DNA of 51,436 nucleotides from Staphylococcus xylosus NJ (GCF_000338275.1 NZ_ANMR01000016.1:1-51436), one strand, 5' to 3'. Shown: positions 30,360-41,521, counted from the stretch's first letter. Notes: generated by a model not told the origin, from the letters alone. Made by a program: numbers and translations.

Positions 30360-31469
30360 TTATAACGGCACTTTTATATAAATTTGAGTTCCTTTATTTT
30401 CTTCAGATGTTATCTCTATATCGGCATTAATCGCTTTTGCTCGTTGTTTCATATTATTAATGCCATGAGAATTATTATAGTTTGATTGTCGCATATTAAA
30501 ACCTACACCGTAATCTTTAATTTCTACATAAAAATAGTTTTGATTTTGCGCTAATTTTAATGTAGTTTCTGTATCTTGAGCATGCTTTTTAGTATTATTC
30601 ATACCTTCCTGGATAATTCTATAGATATTTTCTTCAATAATACTTGGTAAACTAATTAAACCTTCTACACTAACTGATAAATTTAATTGTAATACGTCGC
30701 TATAATTTTGAATAGCCTTAACTAAACCTCGTTCTAACCCAACTGGTTTTAGTTGCCAAATTAATGCTCGCATCTCATTTACTGCTTGTTGACTCGTTTC
30801 TTCAATTATATTAAAAGCTTTACGTGACACTTCTTCATTAGAAATACCTTGTGCAGCATGCGCGGTTAATTTTACAGAAAAGAGCAATTGATTTACTGAA
30901 TCATGTAAATCACGTGCAAGGCGATTCCTTTCACTTATACGTGCTGCTTCTTTTTCTTGATCCGTCAATATGATGCGTTTTATTGCAGACCCTATCTGAA
31001 AAGCAACAGACTCTAATAATTCTAAATCTTCTTCACTATAACTTGTCTTGTATGGCGTTGCTATATTTAAAAGACCAAACAATTCATCTCCCGAACGCAG
31101 CGGCACCGTGGCATGATGTGTAATGCCTTCTGTTTCCTCTTGAAACGCTCGATTTGCAAGGTTAATACGCGAACAATTTATAATATTTGATGCCTTTGTC
31201 AGTTTTTTATTTTGATAAGCTTGCACACACCAGCAGGTACCTTCACACATATATTTACAATTTCGCTTTGCTAATGCACCAGGTAAGTCATAATGCGCAA
31301 CTAATTCATGTTGTCCAGCATCATCTATAAAAAATATCCAACCCGTAGTAAATGCAGTACCTTCGATTAAATATTCCAATGCACCCTGAATCATATTATA
31401 TGTTTCTGTCTCTTCATTTAAAAATTCAGCAATTTCTTTTAACAATGCAAGTCTCGTTGGTTTTTCCAT
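30360..31469 (-). CDS. airS: oxygen/redox-sensing histidine kinase AirS
   Basis: 369 residues, cytoplasmic: N-terminal GAF domain (about 20-165), then a HisKA_3 dimerisation segment with H189 (RDLHDSVNQ) and an ATPase domain with the G box DYGVGFN. The GAF domain holds a cysteine cluster (C71, C75, C79, C81, plus C99), the ligands of the oxygen-sensitive iron-sulfur cluster described for S. aureus AirS. All are present, so redox sensing should be retained. Operon airS-airR. Confidence 0.9.
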   Translation of the reverse strand: MEKPTRLALLKEIAEFLNEETETYNMIQGALEYLIEGTAFTTGWIFFIDDAGQHELVAHYDLPGALAKRNCKYMCEGTCWCVQAYQNKKLTKASNIINCSRINLANRAFQEETEGITHHATVPLRSGDELFGLLNIATPYKTSYSEEDLELLESVAFQIGSAIKRIILTDQEKEAARISERNRLARDLHDSVNQLLFSVKLTAHAAQGISNEEVSRKAFNIIEETSQQAVNEMRALIWQLKPVGLERGLVKAIQNYSDVLQLNLSVSVEGLISLPSIIEENIYRIIQEGMNNTKKHAQDTETTLKLAQNQNYFYVEIKDYGVGFNMRQSNYNNSHGINNMKQRAKAINADIEITSEENKGTQIYIKVPL

Positions 31470-31659
31470 TTAACCAGTCCATTTCTTTACAACTTTATAT
31501 TTATTATACCTTCTCAGGGAACAATTTAAAAATCCTGATTTATTGTTTAAATGTATGTTGTAATTACAAATGTAATTTTTAATCTACTGAAAGTATTTAT
31601 CTAATATTTTTAAATCTATGTTTGTGTTATGATAATAGTTGATTATCAAGGAGGATACT

Positions 31660-32487
31660 ATGAAATTTGAAATCCCTATTAAATACAATAATTTAACGTT
31701 AAGAGAAATTTTCCAACAATTGCATTTACCAAAAAAAGATTTGCATAATCTAAACATGTCTAAAGCAATTACAATTAACGACGCAACCGCTTCATTAATG
31801 ACAAGAGTTAACACAGGTGACAAAGTTTTTATTCCTACTCCAGATGAAGTAAGTAACTATTTACCTAGTTATCGTTTTGCACAAGTTTACTATGAAGATG
31901 ATGATATCGCTATAGTCATGAAGCCAAAAGGTGTTAAAACACATCCAAATGATTTAAAAGAAAGCAATACATTAATGAATCACGTTATTTATACAGTTAA
32001 AAGTGACTATGTTGAACCAATTCACCGCCTAGACCAAGAAACGGTTGGTTTATTAATTGTAGCGAAAAATCCATTGATGAAGAAAATATTAGATCGTATG
32101 TTAGAAGAAAATGAAATTGATCGTATCTATAAAGCTAATGTTCATAGTTTATTACCAATCAAACCTCAAACTATTGATATGCCGATTGGTAAAGATAAAT
32201 TCCATTCTAACAAACGTAGGGTATCACCAACAGGTCAATCAGCAATTACACATATTCTTGACTCAAAAATGCTAAAAGAAGATGTCTGTGAATTAGAATT
32301 AAAATTAGATACAGGCCGTACTCACCAAATTCGTGTTCATTTAGCTGAAATTGGACATCCAGTTATAGGTGACCCATTATATGGAAATTCTACATTGAGA
32401 CAACTTCAATTAAATAGTTACAAAATTGAGTTCATCCATCCACTGACTCAAGCACAAATTTCTGTCAGTCTAGATGATGAAATCTAA
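31660..32487 (+). CDS. RluA-family 23S rRNA pseudouridine synthase
   Basis: 275 residues from the ATG after AAGGAGG. An in-frame ATG 21 bp upstream was rejected. A short S4-like N-terminus (about 10-60) precedes the catalytic domain with HRLDQETVG (catalytic D125), GRTHQIRVHLA and HPVIGDPLYG. The enzyme isomerises specific uridines in rRNA; the exact site is not predictable. It diverges from airS, as in S. aureus. Confidence 0.9.
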   Translation: MKFEIPIKYNNLTLREIFQQLHLPKKDLHNLNMSKAITINDATASLMTRVNTGDKVFIPTPDEVSNYLPSYRFAQVYYEDDDIAIVMKPKGVKTHPNDLKESNTLMNHVIYTVKSDYVEPIHRLDQETVGLLIVAKNPLMKKILDRMLEENEIDRIYKANVHSLLPIKPQTIDMPIGKDKFHSNKRRVSPTGQSAITHILDSKMLKEDVCELELKLDTGRTHQIRVHLAEIGHPVIGDPLYGNSTLRQLQLNSYKIEFIHPLTQAQISVSLDDEI

Positions 32488-32600
32488 TTAAGTAGCAAAG
32501 TTATACTATTTACTCAAAGTTATAACCATTATTTCACCACCTATTTTCTTATAGGTTATATATAGTTGTTAATTCAAAATTCTTAATATCATAAAAAGAA

Positions 32601-32631
32601 AACACACTGTCAGTTAAAATGGCAGTGTGTT
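32601..32631. terminator. bidirectional terminator between the RluA gene and fumC
   Basis: AACACACTG / CAGTGTGTT with AAAAAG on the left and TTATT on the right. It serves the convergent genes. Confidence 0.8.
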
Positions 32632-32711
32632 TATTAGTTAAGAATATATCTTTCGATGTGATTACAAGACATTACTTAGTTGATAACAACAATTGATTTT
32701 TTACGGTATAT

Positions 32712-34097
32712 TTACTTCGGTTCAACCATATCTTCTGGTTTAATCCATTGCTCAAACTGTGCTTCTGTTACATAGCCTGATTGAATTGCAGATTCTTTTA
32801 AAGTTAAGCCTTCTTTGTGTGCTTTTTTAGCAATACTTGCTGCTTTCTCATAACCAATGTGTGGGTTTAAAGCAGTAACTAACATAAGCGATTGATTTAA
32901 GTAATTATCGATATTTTCAGGAATTGGTTCTATTCCGACAGCACAGTTACTATTAAATGTGTCCATACCATCTGCTAATAAATAAATAGATTGTAGTGTA
33001 TTTAGTAAGATAACAGGTTTGTATACATTTAATTCAAAGTTACCTTGTGAACTACCAATTCCTACTGCTGTATCATTCCCCATAACTTGTACAGCAACCA
33101 TTGTTAACATTTCACATTGTGTAGGATTTACTTTACCTGGCATAATCGATGAACCTGGTTCATTTTCAGGTATTGAGATTTCTGCCAATCCTGCACGTGG
33201 GCCTGATGCTAACCATCTAACATCGTTAGCAATTTTCATTAAGTCTGTCGCAAGCGCTTTTAAAGAACCATGTAATTGTACTACCTCATCATGTGCAGTT
33301 AATGCATGGAATTTATTTTCAGAAGATACAAATGGATAACCTGTATTTTCTGCGATGAATTTAGCGACTTTGTCACCAAATTCAGGATGGGCATTAATAC
33401 CTGTACCAACGGCAGTTCCACCTATTGCTAAATTTAAGATATGTGCTTTTGATTCAGTTAATAATGTTTCACATTTATCTAACATATAACGCCAACCACT
33501 AATTTCTTGTCCTAAACGGATTGGGGTAGCATCTTGTAAGTGTGTACGCCCTATTTTAATAATATCGTTGTATTGTTCTTCTTTTTGTTTAAATGTGTCT
33601 CTTAAAGCTTTTAAAGCAGGCTCTAGTTTCGTTTCTACTTCGTTATATAATGCAACGTGCATTGCTGTAGGGAACGTATCATTAGAACTTTGTGATTTAT
33701 TGACATCATCATTAGGATGAATAGACTCATCGCTACCTTGCTCTTTTAAATAAGTATTTGCCACAAAGCTGACAACTTCATTAACATTCATATTACTTTG
33801 CGTACCACTACCTGTTTGCCAAACTACTAAAGGAAAATGATCATCTAATTCTTTATTTAATACACGGTCACATGCATAAACAATTGCATCTTTTTTAGCA
33901 TCCGATAATTTTCCTAATTCATGGTTAGCTAGAGCGGCACCTCTTTTTAATTGAGCAAATCCATAAACGACTTCAATTGGCATACGTTCTTTACCAACAG
34001 GGAAGTTACGTTTACTTCTTTCTGTTTGTGCACCCCAGTATTTGTCTGATGGTACTTCTATTTCACCGAATGTATCATGTTCAATTCTAACTGACAT
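32712..34097 (-). CDS. fumC: class II fumarate hydratase
   Basis: 461 residues. The superfamily signature [13 protein letters not shown], with the catalytic serine on its mobile loop, is intact, together with [16 protein letters not shown] and the [11 protein letters not shown] segment. TCA-cycle enzyme interconverting fumarate and malate, homotetramer. Ribosome site GGGGAG. A cre-like site lies about 75 bp upstream. Confidence 0.97.
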   Translation of the reverse strand: MSVRIEHDTFGEIEVPSDKYWGAQTERSKRNFPVGKERMPIEVVYGFAQLKRGAALANHELGKLSDAKKDAIVYACDRVLNKELDDHFPLVVWQTGSGTQSNMNVNEVVSFVANTYLKEQGSDESIHPNDDVNKSQSSNDTFPTAMHVALYNEVETKLEPALKALRDTFKQKEEQYNDIIKIGRTHLQDATPIRLGQEISGWRYMLDKCETLLTESKAHILNLAIGGTAVGTGINAHPEFGDKVAKFIAENTGYPFVSSENKFHALTAHDEVVQLHGSLKALATDLMKIANDVRWLASGPRAGLAEISIPENEPGSSIMPGKVNPTQCEMLTMVAVQVMGNDTAVGIGSSQGNFELNVYKPVILLNTLQSIYLLADGMDTFNSNCAVGIEPIPENIDNYLNQSLMLVTALNPHIGYEKAASIAKKAHKEGLTLKESAIQSGYVTEAQFEQWIKPEDMVEPK

Positions 34098-34171
34098 TTA
34101 TAAATCTCCCCTTCATTAATCTTAGTTCGTTTTAAGTATAGCATTAATCATTTTAAACGGGCAATCGTATT

Positions 34172-34186
34172 ATATAGCGTTTTCAT
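34172..34186 (-). promoter_or_regulatory. putative CcpA cre site upstream of fumC
   Basis: Minus strand ATGAAAACGCTATAT fits the cre consensus WTGNAANCGNWWNCW with one deviation. Carbon catabolite repression of TCA genes is expected in staphylococci. Confidence 0.5.
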
Positions 34187-34270
34187 AATAAATTCATTTT
34201 TCTTAAAAACATAATTTTTACCGACTCTTTCTTCTATCTCTTCGATAAATTGTTTCTTCTTATATAAAAA

Positions 34271-34300
34271 AGAAAACCTCGAGTATTTCCGAGGTTTTCT
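34271..34300 (-). terminator. hairpin between fumC and the preceding small membrane gene
   Basis: AGAAAACCTCG / CGAGGTTTTCT, 11 bp. The flanking A-run on the left gives a T-tract on the minus strand, but it lies downstream of the 34326-34736 gene, so it ends that transcript. Confidence 0.85.
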
Positions 34301-34325
34301 ACTTAAAAATGATGAGTCATTATAG

Positions 34326-34736
34326 TTATTTTGTAATATTTACGTTTTTAAACTGTTCTTTAGCAGCTTGAATAATACCAATAGCAGTTAAAATTAACAG
34401 TATTGCACCGATTACCATCGTTACTGGACTTATCGTTATTAGAAAACCTAAAAAGCCATCTAAATTACTATAAAACTCTCCTAGCGGCTTAAACAATAAA
34501 ACAGTTACGATCATACAACATAAAACGCTGATAATAATACCTGTTTGATTACCTTTAACAAATGTTGAAGCATTAACCTGATCTACAAGGCCACGTGACA
34601 GATTTATCTGCAATTTAATAATTTTAAATAATACAGGTAAATAGATAGCACCTATTGCCATTGGGAAACCTTTAATTGATACTAAGTTAACAATTACTGC
34701 AACTATCATGATATATTTCCATTGCTTACTTAACAT
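34326..34736 (-). CDS. uncharacterised four-span membrane protein
   Basis: 136 residues with four hydrophobic spans: about 7-25, 27-42, 66-85 and 100-124. A soluble loop (about 43-64) holds charged residues. No signal peptide and no recognisable motif. It is monocistronic between two terminators and has ribosome site AAGGAG. It occupies the same slot as small membrane genes near fumC in other staphylococci, but the function is unknown. Confidence 0.7.
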   Translation of the reverse strand: MLSKQWKYIMIVAVIVNLVSIKGFPMAIGAIYLPVLFKIIKLQINLSRGLVDQVNASTFVKGNQTGIIISVLCCMIVTVLLFKPLGEFYSNLDGFLGFLITISPVTMVIGAILLILTAIGIIQAAKEQFKNVNITK

Positions 34737-34972
34737 ATATAAATCTCCTTAAATCAATAATGATTTAATCATACCATATTAACTTTTAACATGGCATTGC
34801 TTTTTGTAACTCGCACTATAATCTAATTTGCAATAAGTCAACAACAATATAGAACTTTCCATCTGCATTCTATTTCTTCATCTATAAATACACATGTTAT
34901 CGTAAGGTTACTATTATTAGCTAAAACAAGTGATACACTTTTTAATTGTAAAATACTATGTGACATACAAAA

Positions 34973-34999
34973 ACCCGAAACACTAATTATGTCTCGGGT
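34973..34999 (-). terminator. terminator of the acidic-peptide/NagB-like pair
   Basis: ACCCGA / TCGGGT stem with AAAAA on its left, giving a T-tract on the minus strand, directly after the small acidic gene. Confidence 0.75.
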
Positions 35000-35008
35000 A
35001 GCTATATA

Positions 35009-35194
35009 TTAATCATTAAGATCAGAACGTACTTCAGTATCATGTGATTTATCTAATTTATCTTCATCATTTTCTTCTGAAATTTGTTCCATCTCTTTGC
35101 CTAATTCAACAACATCATCGTAATCGTCGACCATTTCATTCTCGGGTACTAAAGATTCGTTTGGTTGTTCATCTGAATTCTTATTTTTTGTCAT
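35009..35194 (-). CDS. small acidic protein of unknown function
   Basis: 61 residues starting MTKNKNSDEQPN after the ribosome site GAGGTGAT. About a third of residues are Asp or Glu (NEMVDDYDDVVELGKEMEQ), with no membrane span, so it is probably largely disordered. It starts 20 bp after the NagB-like gene on the same strand and precedes a terminator, so the two are likely one transcript. No family recognised. Confidence 0.65.
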   Translation of the reverse strand: MTKNKNSDEQPNESLVPENEMVDDYDDVVELGKEMEQISEENDEDKLDKSHDTEVRSDLND

Positions 35195-35214
35195 TTGAAT
35201 CACCTCACATTTGT

Positions 35215-35814
35215 TTATGCAAAACGTGCTGTGAAATAATGTCTAACATCTTCTGGTAAACCTTCTGCAGCCGCTTCATCTAAAATTACATTAACCATAC
35301 GGTGAGCTTTTAAATCTGACGGTTCAAAACTTGTTTTACCATTTTCTTCATAAAGTTTATGAACTACTTCTTTTTTCTCACTACCAGTAATGATTAAAAT
35401 TACTTCACGTGCAGAGAAAAGACCTTGATTGATACTTACGTCCAAATTACCTTTTGTATCAATAGAAAGTACTTGTGTCACTAATTTGCCTTTGTTTTCT
35501 TTAGTTTTAATCTTATCTTTAATAAATGACTCAGTATCTTCACTAAATGATACATTATATATTTGACCTTCTGGTACTCCTAACGCTTCAAAATAAGATT
35601 TCTTATCATCATAATCTAATATATTTATTTGACTGAAATCTACGGCGTTTTTATCTACATTTTTCTTTAATTCATCCAATACAGGAGCATTGTCACTAGC
35701 AAGATGTACACCTGCGATAGTTGTTGGATTATTGTTAAATTGTTTTCTTAAAATATCTGCAGCATATTCAGCTACAACTTTTTCGTTTTCTAAAACTTTA
35801 AAGTTCATTGCCAT
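35215..35814 (-). CDS. NagB/6-phosphogluconolactonase-like protein
   Basis: 199 residues. Similar to the conserved staphylococcal protein annotated as a glucosamine-6-phosphate isomerase-like protein: strands with TIAGVHLASDNAPVLDEL, INILDYDDKKSYFEALGVP and the C-terminal LKAHRMVNVILDEAAAEGLP. Compared with true NagB it is shorter, and the usual catalytic Asp-His-Glu constellation is not evident, so enzymatic activity is uncertain. Ribosome site GAGGAGTG. Confidence 0.7.
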   Translation of the reverse strand: MAMNFKVLENEKVVAEYAADILRKQFNNNPTTIAGVHLASDNAPVLDELKKNVDKNAVDFSQINILDYDDKKSYFEALGVPEGQIYNVSFSEDTESFIKDKIKTKENKGKLVTQVLSIDTKGNLDVSINQGLFSAREVILIITGSEKKEVVHKLYEENGKTSFEPSDLKAHRMVNVILDEAAAEGLPEDVRHYFTARFA

Positions 35815-35996
35815 AGTAATTACACTCCTCTTTTTCTATTAAGACGGTTCTAGCATTATTTTTATTAATACCCTACATAATGTTTCTGTAAACCAGTACT
35901 TTATTAAACTAAGTGACGATTCGTCCAAATAGCCATTATAAGACTTATTATCATTATACAAAGCTTTTAGTATATTTTCATTCATTTAGGTAAGTA

Positions 35997-36467
35997 TTAA
36001 TGCAACTCTGGAAATTTCTGTTGTCTCAAGGCTTCATAAATTAGTAAAGAAGCAGTGTTTGAAAGGTTCAGAGATCTAATATTATCATTCATAGGTATAC
36101 GAAGTGCAGTATCTGCATATTTCTCTTTTACCCAGTCAGGTAAGCCTGTTGTTTCTCGACCAAATATGAAAAAGTGGTCATGCTCTGTATTTGTAAAATC
36201 AAAGTCTGAATATGTTTTTTCTCCAAATTTTGTTAACAAATAATATGTTCCTTCAGTGGCTTCAAAAAATTCTTCTATACTTTCATGATACATGATGTTT
36301 ACAGTTTCCCAATAATCTAGTCCTGCACGTTTTAACATTTTATCATCTGTACTAAATCCTAATGGTTTAATTAAATGTAAATTGGTATATGTTCCTGCAC
36401 AAGTTCTTGCAATACTACCAGTGTTGCCTGGTATTTGCGGTTGAAATAATACGATATGGTTTGTCAT
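35997..36467 (-). CDS. trmL: tRNA (cytidine(34)/uridine(34)-2'-O)-methyltransferase
   Basis: 156 residues, SPOUT fold. Motif 1 PQIPGNTGSIARTCAG at the N-terminus, motif 2 FGRETTGLP, motif 3 IPMNDNIRSLNLSNTASLLIYE, which forms the trefoil knot binding SAM. Methylates the wobble ribose of certain leucine tRNAs. Begins 1 bp after queG ends. Both genes act on the tRNA wobble base. Confidence 0.94.
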   Translation of the reverse strand: MTNHIVLFQPQIPGNTGSIARTCAGTYTNLHLIKPLGFSTDDKMLKRAGLDYWETVNIMYHESIEEFFEATEGTYYLLTKFGEKTYSDFDFTNTEHDHFFIFGRETTGLPDWVKEKYADTALRIPMNDNIRSLNLSNTASLLIYEALRQQKFPELH

Positions 36468-36468
36468 G

Positions 36469-37599
36469 CTATTGTTCTCTCCTCATTTCTAATCCTTTTA
36501 ACATTTCTTGTTGAACTTCTTCTAGTTCATTTTGGTATTGTTGTTCAATAAAACTTCTAGCATCTTCGCCCTGTATTTGTCCAATTGCCCAATACGCAGT
36601 ACCTCTAATCATTGGACGAGGATCATTTAATGCTACATCTTGTAAGTCAGGAATAGCACTCTCTTCTTTAAAATGTGCTAACGCTACTATCGCATTACGC
36701 TGGATTGGCTTTTTGCCTCTCCAAGCACCTGCTAAATGACCATACGTATTTTTAAATTCTTTATTACTCATTTTTAGTAATGGTACTAATCTTGGTTTTA
36801 AAATTTCAGGTTCTAAGACAATATCTTCATGCTGGGTGTTAATACCTTTATTTCTTGGACACACTTGCTGACAAGTATCACATCCGTATAGCCTATTACC
36901 TATTTTATAACGATATTCATCTGCTAAATATCCTTTTGTTTGAGTTAAAAAGCTAATACATTTTTGACTATTTAACTGACCATCTCCAACTAGTGCACCA
37001 GTCGGACAACGGTCAACACAAATGGTACAATCTCCACAACTATCCAGTAATGGGTCATCTGGTGGAAAAGGCACACTTACAAGCATTTCTCCTAAATATG
37101 TCCAAGTTCCTAGCTCAGGGTTGATTACAAAGCCATTTCTACCAACATAGCCTAAACCAGCACGCTCTGCCACAGCTCTATCTGACAACGCTCCTGTATC
37201 TACCATTGACTGGATTTCAACACCATCTACTCTATCTCTCAAGTAGTCGGCTAGTTTATCCAAGCGTTTTCTCATAATAGAGTGATAATCTTGCCCCCAT
37301 GAAGCACGAGCAAACATACCTCTTCTATCTCCTCTAGTACTTTTAGGTGCGCCCTTTAATTTATTAGGATAACCTACCGCAATCGCTATAATGGAACGTG
37401 CAGTTGGTAATGTTAATTTCGGTTCAGTCCTCAACGCTATATCTGATTCTTCAAAACCTGATGCATAACCTTTAGCATGATAGTCAACTAATTTTTGTTT
37501 CATTTCATCAAATGGATCAGCAGTGGTAAAACCGATACTATCAATACCTATTGTATGTGCATAGTCAATTACATCTTGTTTTAATTGATTTAAATCCAT
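36469..37599 (-). CDS. queG: epoxyqueuosine reductase
   Basis: 376 residues. N-terminal cobalamin-binding DUF1730 domain, then two 4Fe-4S motifs (CGDCTICVDRCP and CDTCQQVCPRNKG), then a C-terminal HEAT-like region (LQDVALNDPRPMIRGTAYWAIG). Catalyses the last step of queuosine synthesis on tRNA. Coupled to trmL. Confidence 0.94.
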   Translation of the reverse strand: MDLNQLKQDVIDYAHTIGIDSIGFTTADPFDEMKQKLVDYHAKGYASGFEESDIALRTEPKLTLPTARSIIAIAVGYPNKLKGAPKSTRGDRRGMFARASWGQDYHSIMRKRLDKLADYLRDRVDGVEIQSMVDTGALSDRAVAERAGLGYVGRNGFVINPELGTWTYLGEMLVSVPFPPDDPLLDSCGDCTICVDRCPTGALVGDGQLNSQKCISFLTQTKGYLADEYRYKIGNRLYGCDTCQQVCPRNKGINTQHEDIVLEPEILKPRLVPLLKMSNKEFKNTYGHLAGAWRGKKPIQRNAIVALAHFKEESAIPDLQDVALNDPRPMIRGTAYWAIGQIQGEDARSFIEQQYQNELEEVQQEMLKGLEMRREQ

Positions 37600-37761
37600 T
37601 TATTCTTACACCCCACATTAAAAACATACATCCTACAGTTTAACACATTATTTCGTGTTAAGAGTATGCGCAAATTCAATTTTTATTACCAAAAATAAAA
37701 ACCAAGCAAATAAGTAATTGTATTATCATAATTACTTAATCTACCTGGCTTTAACAAAAAT

Positions 37762-38484
37762 TTATAATACTCTACTTAAGAAGTTTTTAGTTCTTTCATG
37801 TTGTTGTTGCTCAAATATTTCTTCCGGAGTACCTGATTCAACGATAACACCATCTGCCATAAATACTACTTTATCACTCACATCTCTAGCAAAATTCATT
37901 TCATGAGTTACAACAACCATTGTCATACCTTCTTTTGCAAGATCTTTCATAACTTTCAAAACATCACCAACCACTTCTGGGTCTAATGCTGAAGTAGGTT
38001 CGTCAAAAAGTAAAACTTCTGGATTCATGGCTAATGCTCTAGCAATAGCAACTCTCTGCTTTTGTCCACCTGACAATTGTGAAGGATATGCATCAGCTTT
38101 ATCACTTAATCCTACTTTATCTAGTAATTCCTGAGCTTGTCCCTTTAAATTACTTTGCTTGTCTTTTTTTAATAAACTTGGGGCTAAAATGATATTATCT
38201 ATTACTTTTTTATGTGGGAATAGGTTGAAGTTTTGAAATACCATCCCCATTTGTTGACGTAATTTTTCTAACTCTGTATTTTTACTTGTTAAGCTATGAT
38301 CTTTAAATATAACCTCACCACTTGTAGGTGTTTCTAATAAATTCATACAACGCAGCAATGTACTTTTCCCACTACCTGAAGGTCCAATGATAGCTACAAC
38401 TTCTCCCTGATTCACTGACATATCAATACCTTTTAAAACTTCATTTTTACCAAAAGTTTTATATAAATTTTTAATATTAATCAC
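37762..38484 (-). CDS. amino-acid ABC transporter ATP-binding protein (GlnQ type)
   Basis: 240 residues. Walker [10 protein letters not shown] (about 33-41), Q-loop FQNFNLFPH, signature LSGGQKQR, Walker [14 protein letters not shown] and switch His (THEMNFA) are intact. Typical of glutamine/polar amino-acid importers. Its start overlaps the end of the fused permease gene by 8 bp. Confidence 0.92.
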   Translation of the reverse strand: MINIKNLYKTFGKNEVLKGIDMSVNQGEVVAIIGPSGSGKSTLLRCMNLLETPTSGEVIFKDHSLTSKNTELEKLRQQMGMVFQNFNLFPHKKVIDNIILAPSLLKKDKQSNLKGQAQELLDKVGLSDKADAYPSQLSGGQKQRVAIARALAMNPEVLLFDEPTSALDPEVVGDVLKVMKDLAKEGMTMVVVTHEMNFARDVSDKVVFMADGVIVESGTPEEIFEQQQHERTKNFLSRVL

Positions 38485-39943
38485 TAACTTTCATTCTCCC
38501 TTCAAAGAAATACATCACTCTAGATAGTGTGAATGTAAGTATAAAGTATAAGACTGCTGCCACTAATAATGGTGTGAATGGATCAAATGAAGCACCTTGT
38601 ACTACTTGAGCGTTAAACATGATTTCACTTACACCTATTACAGAAACAATTGATGATTCTTTAATTACAGTTACAAATTCATTACCTAACGCTGGTAATA
38701 TCTTTTTAATCGCTTGAGGTAATATAACTGTTTTCATAGTTTGACCGTAAGTAAGCCCTAAACTACGTGCAGCTTCCGTTTGTCCTTTATCTACCGCGTT
38801 AATTCCTGCTCTTATTATTTCGGCAATATAAGCAGAACAGTTAATTACAAGCGCAATCATACCGCAAATTAAAGCTGAAATATCTAAACCAAGCATCGCT
38901 GTGGTACCAAAATAAACTAAAAATACTTGTACTAACAATGGCGTACCTCTTAAAAATTCAATATAAGCTGAAGCTATCCATCTAAGTACTTTTATCTTAC
39001 TAAGTTTTATTAATGCTATAATAGCTCCAAAAACAGTCCCTAATAACACTCCCACAATTGAAATTAAAATAGTGTTTTGAATACCTTTTAAGAAAAAGTT
39101 ACCATACTTGCTAAAGAAGTTACCATCATCTTTCTTCATTGCTTCTGCAGCTGAATCCTTATAATCTGCAATTAAGTTTTTATCTTTAACTTCTTTAATA
39201 CTAGAATTTAATTTTTCCATTAATTTAGGAGCGTTTTTTGGTGTAGCAATTGCAGTACTTTTAGTTCCTTCATTAAATTTCACTCCATCAGCAAAAGTTA
39301 AATCTTTATTTTGTTTTAAATACGCTTCTGCCACTGGGCCTTCAATGACCATGCCGCTAACTTTTCCACTTTTTAATGACATGATGACTTCTGGAACTCT
39401 AGTCAGTGATTGAATTTGAGCATTTTCAATATCTGATTGAGCGATTTTTTCCTGTTGCGTTTGCTTTTGAACCCCTATTTTTTTATTAGTAAAATCATCA
39501 ATAGTTTTTAAGTTATCAGCATCGGATTTTTTTATAATCATTTTTTGTTGAACCGTCATATAAGGATCAGAAAAGTCTACTTCCTTTTTACGTTCTGATG
39601 TAGGTGTCATACCAGAAATAATTAAATCTACTTTCCCAGTTTTAATAGCTCCCAGTAAACTATCAAATTGCATATTTACAATTTTTAATTTTAAATCATT
39701 GTCCTTTGCTACTTTTTTAGCTAATTCAATATCTATTCCCGCGTATTCAGTTTTGCCATTAACATTATGTTCGAATTCATAAGGTGCATAATCCGCGGAC
39801 AAACCGACTCTTAACTCACCACGCTCTTTTATTTTTTCCCATTGATCATCTTGCGCTTGTGCATGAGCTGTAGGGTTTATATAACTTATTATGGCACTAA
39901 AAATAATTATAAATACCATAAAGCTTTTTAATATGTATTTCAT
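38477..39943 (-). CDS. fused substrate-binding/permease protein of a glutamine-type ABC importer
   Basis: 488 residues. A signal or anchor span (about 5-27, ending AHAQ), a type II periplasmic-binding domain (about 35-270, [24 protein letters not shown] in part) and a six-residue-motif permease domain (about 285-485, with the EAA loop [22 protein letters not shown]). The fusion tethers the receptor to the translocator and is normal for staphylococcal GlnPQ relatives. Substrate probably glutamine or a similar polar amino acid. Confidence 0.92.
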   Translation of the reverse strand: MKYILKSFMVFIIIFSAIISYINPTAHAQAQDDQWEKIKERGELRVGLSADYAPYEFEHNVNGKTEYAGIDIELAKKVAKDNDLKLKIVNMQFDSLLGAIKTGKVDLIISGMTPTSERKKEVDFSDPYMTVQQKMIIKKSDADNLKTIDDFTNKKIGVQKQTQQEKIAQSDIENAQIQSLTRVPEVIMSLKSGKVSGMVIEGPVAEAYLKQNKDLTFADGVKFNEGTKSTAIATPKNAPKLMEKLNSSIKEVKDKNLIADYKDSAAEAMKKDDGNFFSKYGNFFLKGIQNTILISIVGVLLGTVFGAIIALIKLSKIKVLRWIASAYIEFLRGTPLLVQVFLVYFGTTAMLGLDISALICGMIALVINCSAYIAEIIRAGINAVDKGQTEAARSLGLTYGQTMKTVILPQAIKKILPALGNEFVTVIKESSIVSVIGVSEIMFNAQVVQGASFDPFTPLLVAAVLYFILTFTLSRVMYFFEGRMKVSD

Positions 39944-40081
39944 TTTCGTATCCCCTCTCTATAATATCAATTATTATACACAATAACGTAATATTATTCA
40001 ATAGAAAATTTAAAAATTATTGTTATATCGCACTTCTTTTAATTAAAATAAATTATTATGCAAAAAATATGTATAAAAAAA

Positions 40082-40123
40082 GCGGTTAGAAATCAAAATT
40101 TTAGTAATGATTTCCTAAACCGC
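40082..40123 (-). terminator. terminator of the PfoR-type gene
   Basis: GCGGTTAG / CTAAACCGC with one bulged A and inner AATCA / TGATT. AAAAAAA lies on the left (T-tract on the minus strand). Confidence 0.8.
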
Positions 40124-40235
40124 CCTATTAAGCACCTCAAAGAGTGATATAACATATACTTTCCTTTATTTTGGTATAGGTATAAGTATATGCAAAATTT
40201 AAATTATTTGTTTTAGTTTATAGCGTTTGATACGC

Positions 40236-41303
40236 CTATTGTCTCGGGATTTCGAATCTGTAAATTTCATCAGAATATTTACCAATGAATTTTTTACATA
40301 ATTCATGTACAAAAAACGCTGATACAAAAGGTATGATAAAGTAACCAAAAACAAGTAGAATAATGTTGGTCGTCGGATCTCCATCCATACGATTAAATGC
40401 GTTTATTGGTCCTACAAGGCCTGTATATCCAAATCCAGCAGACATTGGTGTGCCATGTATACCTATGAAATAAGCAATCAAGCCACCAATTATACCGTTT
40501 ATAGTTAATGGAACTGCAATAATTAAATGTTTAAAATAAACCGGTATCATCATTTTTGCAGCACCGATTATTAGAACTAAATTCACGCCAGCGCTATTAA
40601 CTCTAATTGAACCAAATAAAAATGTTACACACGCAGCAACTATCCCCATATTTGCAGCACCACTTCCTAATCCTGATAAACCTATGGCAGTTGCAATAGC
40701 TACAACAGATATTGGCGTTACCATTAATAATGAATAAGTAATACAAATTAATATCGACATTAACATTGGATTAAGTTCTGTAAACGAACTAACAACATGC
40801 CCTAAACCTTTAGTAACATTTGATACGTAACTTAGCGTATATAATCCAATAACGCCACTTATTACAGGTATTAACACTGGTAAAATAATCATTTCTAATG
40901 AACCTAGTTTATCGCGTAATAATAAATATAAAAAACATGCAACAATAACGACGAGAATAGTGTTTATAATATCACCAATACCATTTAACACAAATCCTCC
41001 AGCTGTAATTTTCACGGCACCACTACCTAACATAGCAGAGACACCAACCATTGCAGCACCTGCACCATTAAACTTAAATTGATGTGCTGCCAAAACGCCA
41101 ATGATAAATGCCATAAATGACTGAATTAATACTACAAGTTGATATATTGATTCTAGTAATTGATTACCATCTTTAAAAAACTTTAATAACTCTCCTAATA
41201 ATGCATTAGGTAATAAAGCAATTACTACTCCTGCACCAACAGCTTGTAAAATATTACTAAAAAATTGTTTTCCATTTGATTCTGAACTTTTATACTTAAC
41301 CAT
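40236..41303 (-). CDS. PTS EIIC-like membrane protein, PfoR family
   Basis: 355 residues from the ATG. A TTG one codon earlier is a less likely start. About nine hydrophobic spans. Motifs of the PfoR/PTS_EIIC_2 family: FNGAGAAMVGVSAMLGSGAVK, GLSGLGSGAANMG, HGTPMSAGFGYTGLVGPINA. PfoR was described as a regulator of perfringolysin in Clostridium, but the sequence is a sugar-PTS-like permease lacking EIIA and EIIB domains. It is the last gene shared with the conserved staphylococcal order before the accessory segment. Ribosome site GGAGGA. Confidence 0.85.
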   Translation of the reverse strand: MVKYKSSESNGKQFFSNILQAVGAGVVIALLPNALLGELLKFFKDGNQLLESIYQLVVLIQSFMAFIIGVLAAHQFKFNGAGAAMVGVSAMLGSGAVKITAGGFVLNGIGDIINTILVVIVACFLYLLLRDKLGSLEMIILPVLIPVISGVIGLYTLSYVSNVTKGLGHVVSSFTELNPMLMSILICITYSLLMVTPISVVAIATAIGLSGLGSGAANMGIVAACVTFLFGSIRVNSAGVNLVLIIGAAKMMIPVYFKHLIIAVPLTINGIIGGLIAYFIGIHGTPMSAGFGYTGLVGPINAFNRMDGDPTTNIILLVFGYFIIPFVSAFFVHELCKKFIGKYSDEIYRFEIPRQ

Positions 41304-41521
41304 CAAATTATGTCCTCCAAATATAACATTAGACTAATAATATTACACATTGTATTAAACTACAATATTAACTTAAGCATAGTAATAATTAATTTTAAAG
41401 GTTCTATAAGTATAGAGATTTACAAAAAAACTTCTATATTAATAAAAGAAATGACATATGACTAAATTTAAAATACAATATTTAAATTTACTTCTATTTA
41501 AACTTAAAGAAAGTAAAAAAA
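41304..41521. other. intergenic, left edge of the accessory region
   Basis: AT-rich. It must contain the promoter of the PfoR-type gene. No ORF, direct repeat or attachment-like site was seen. Confidence 0.45.
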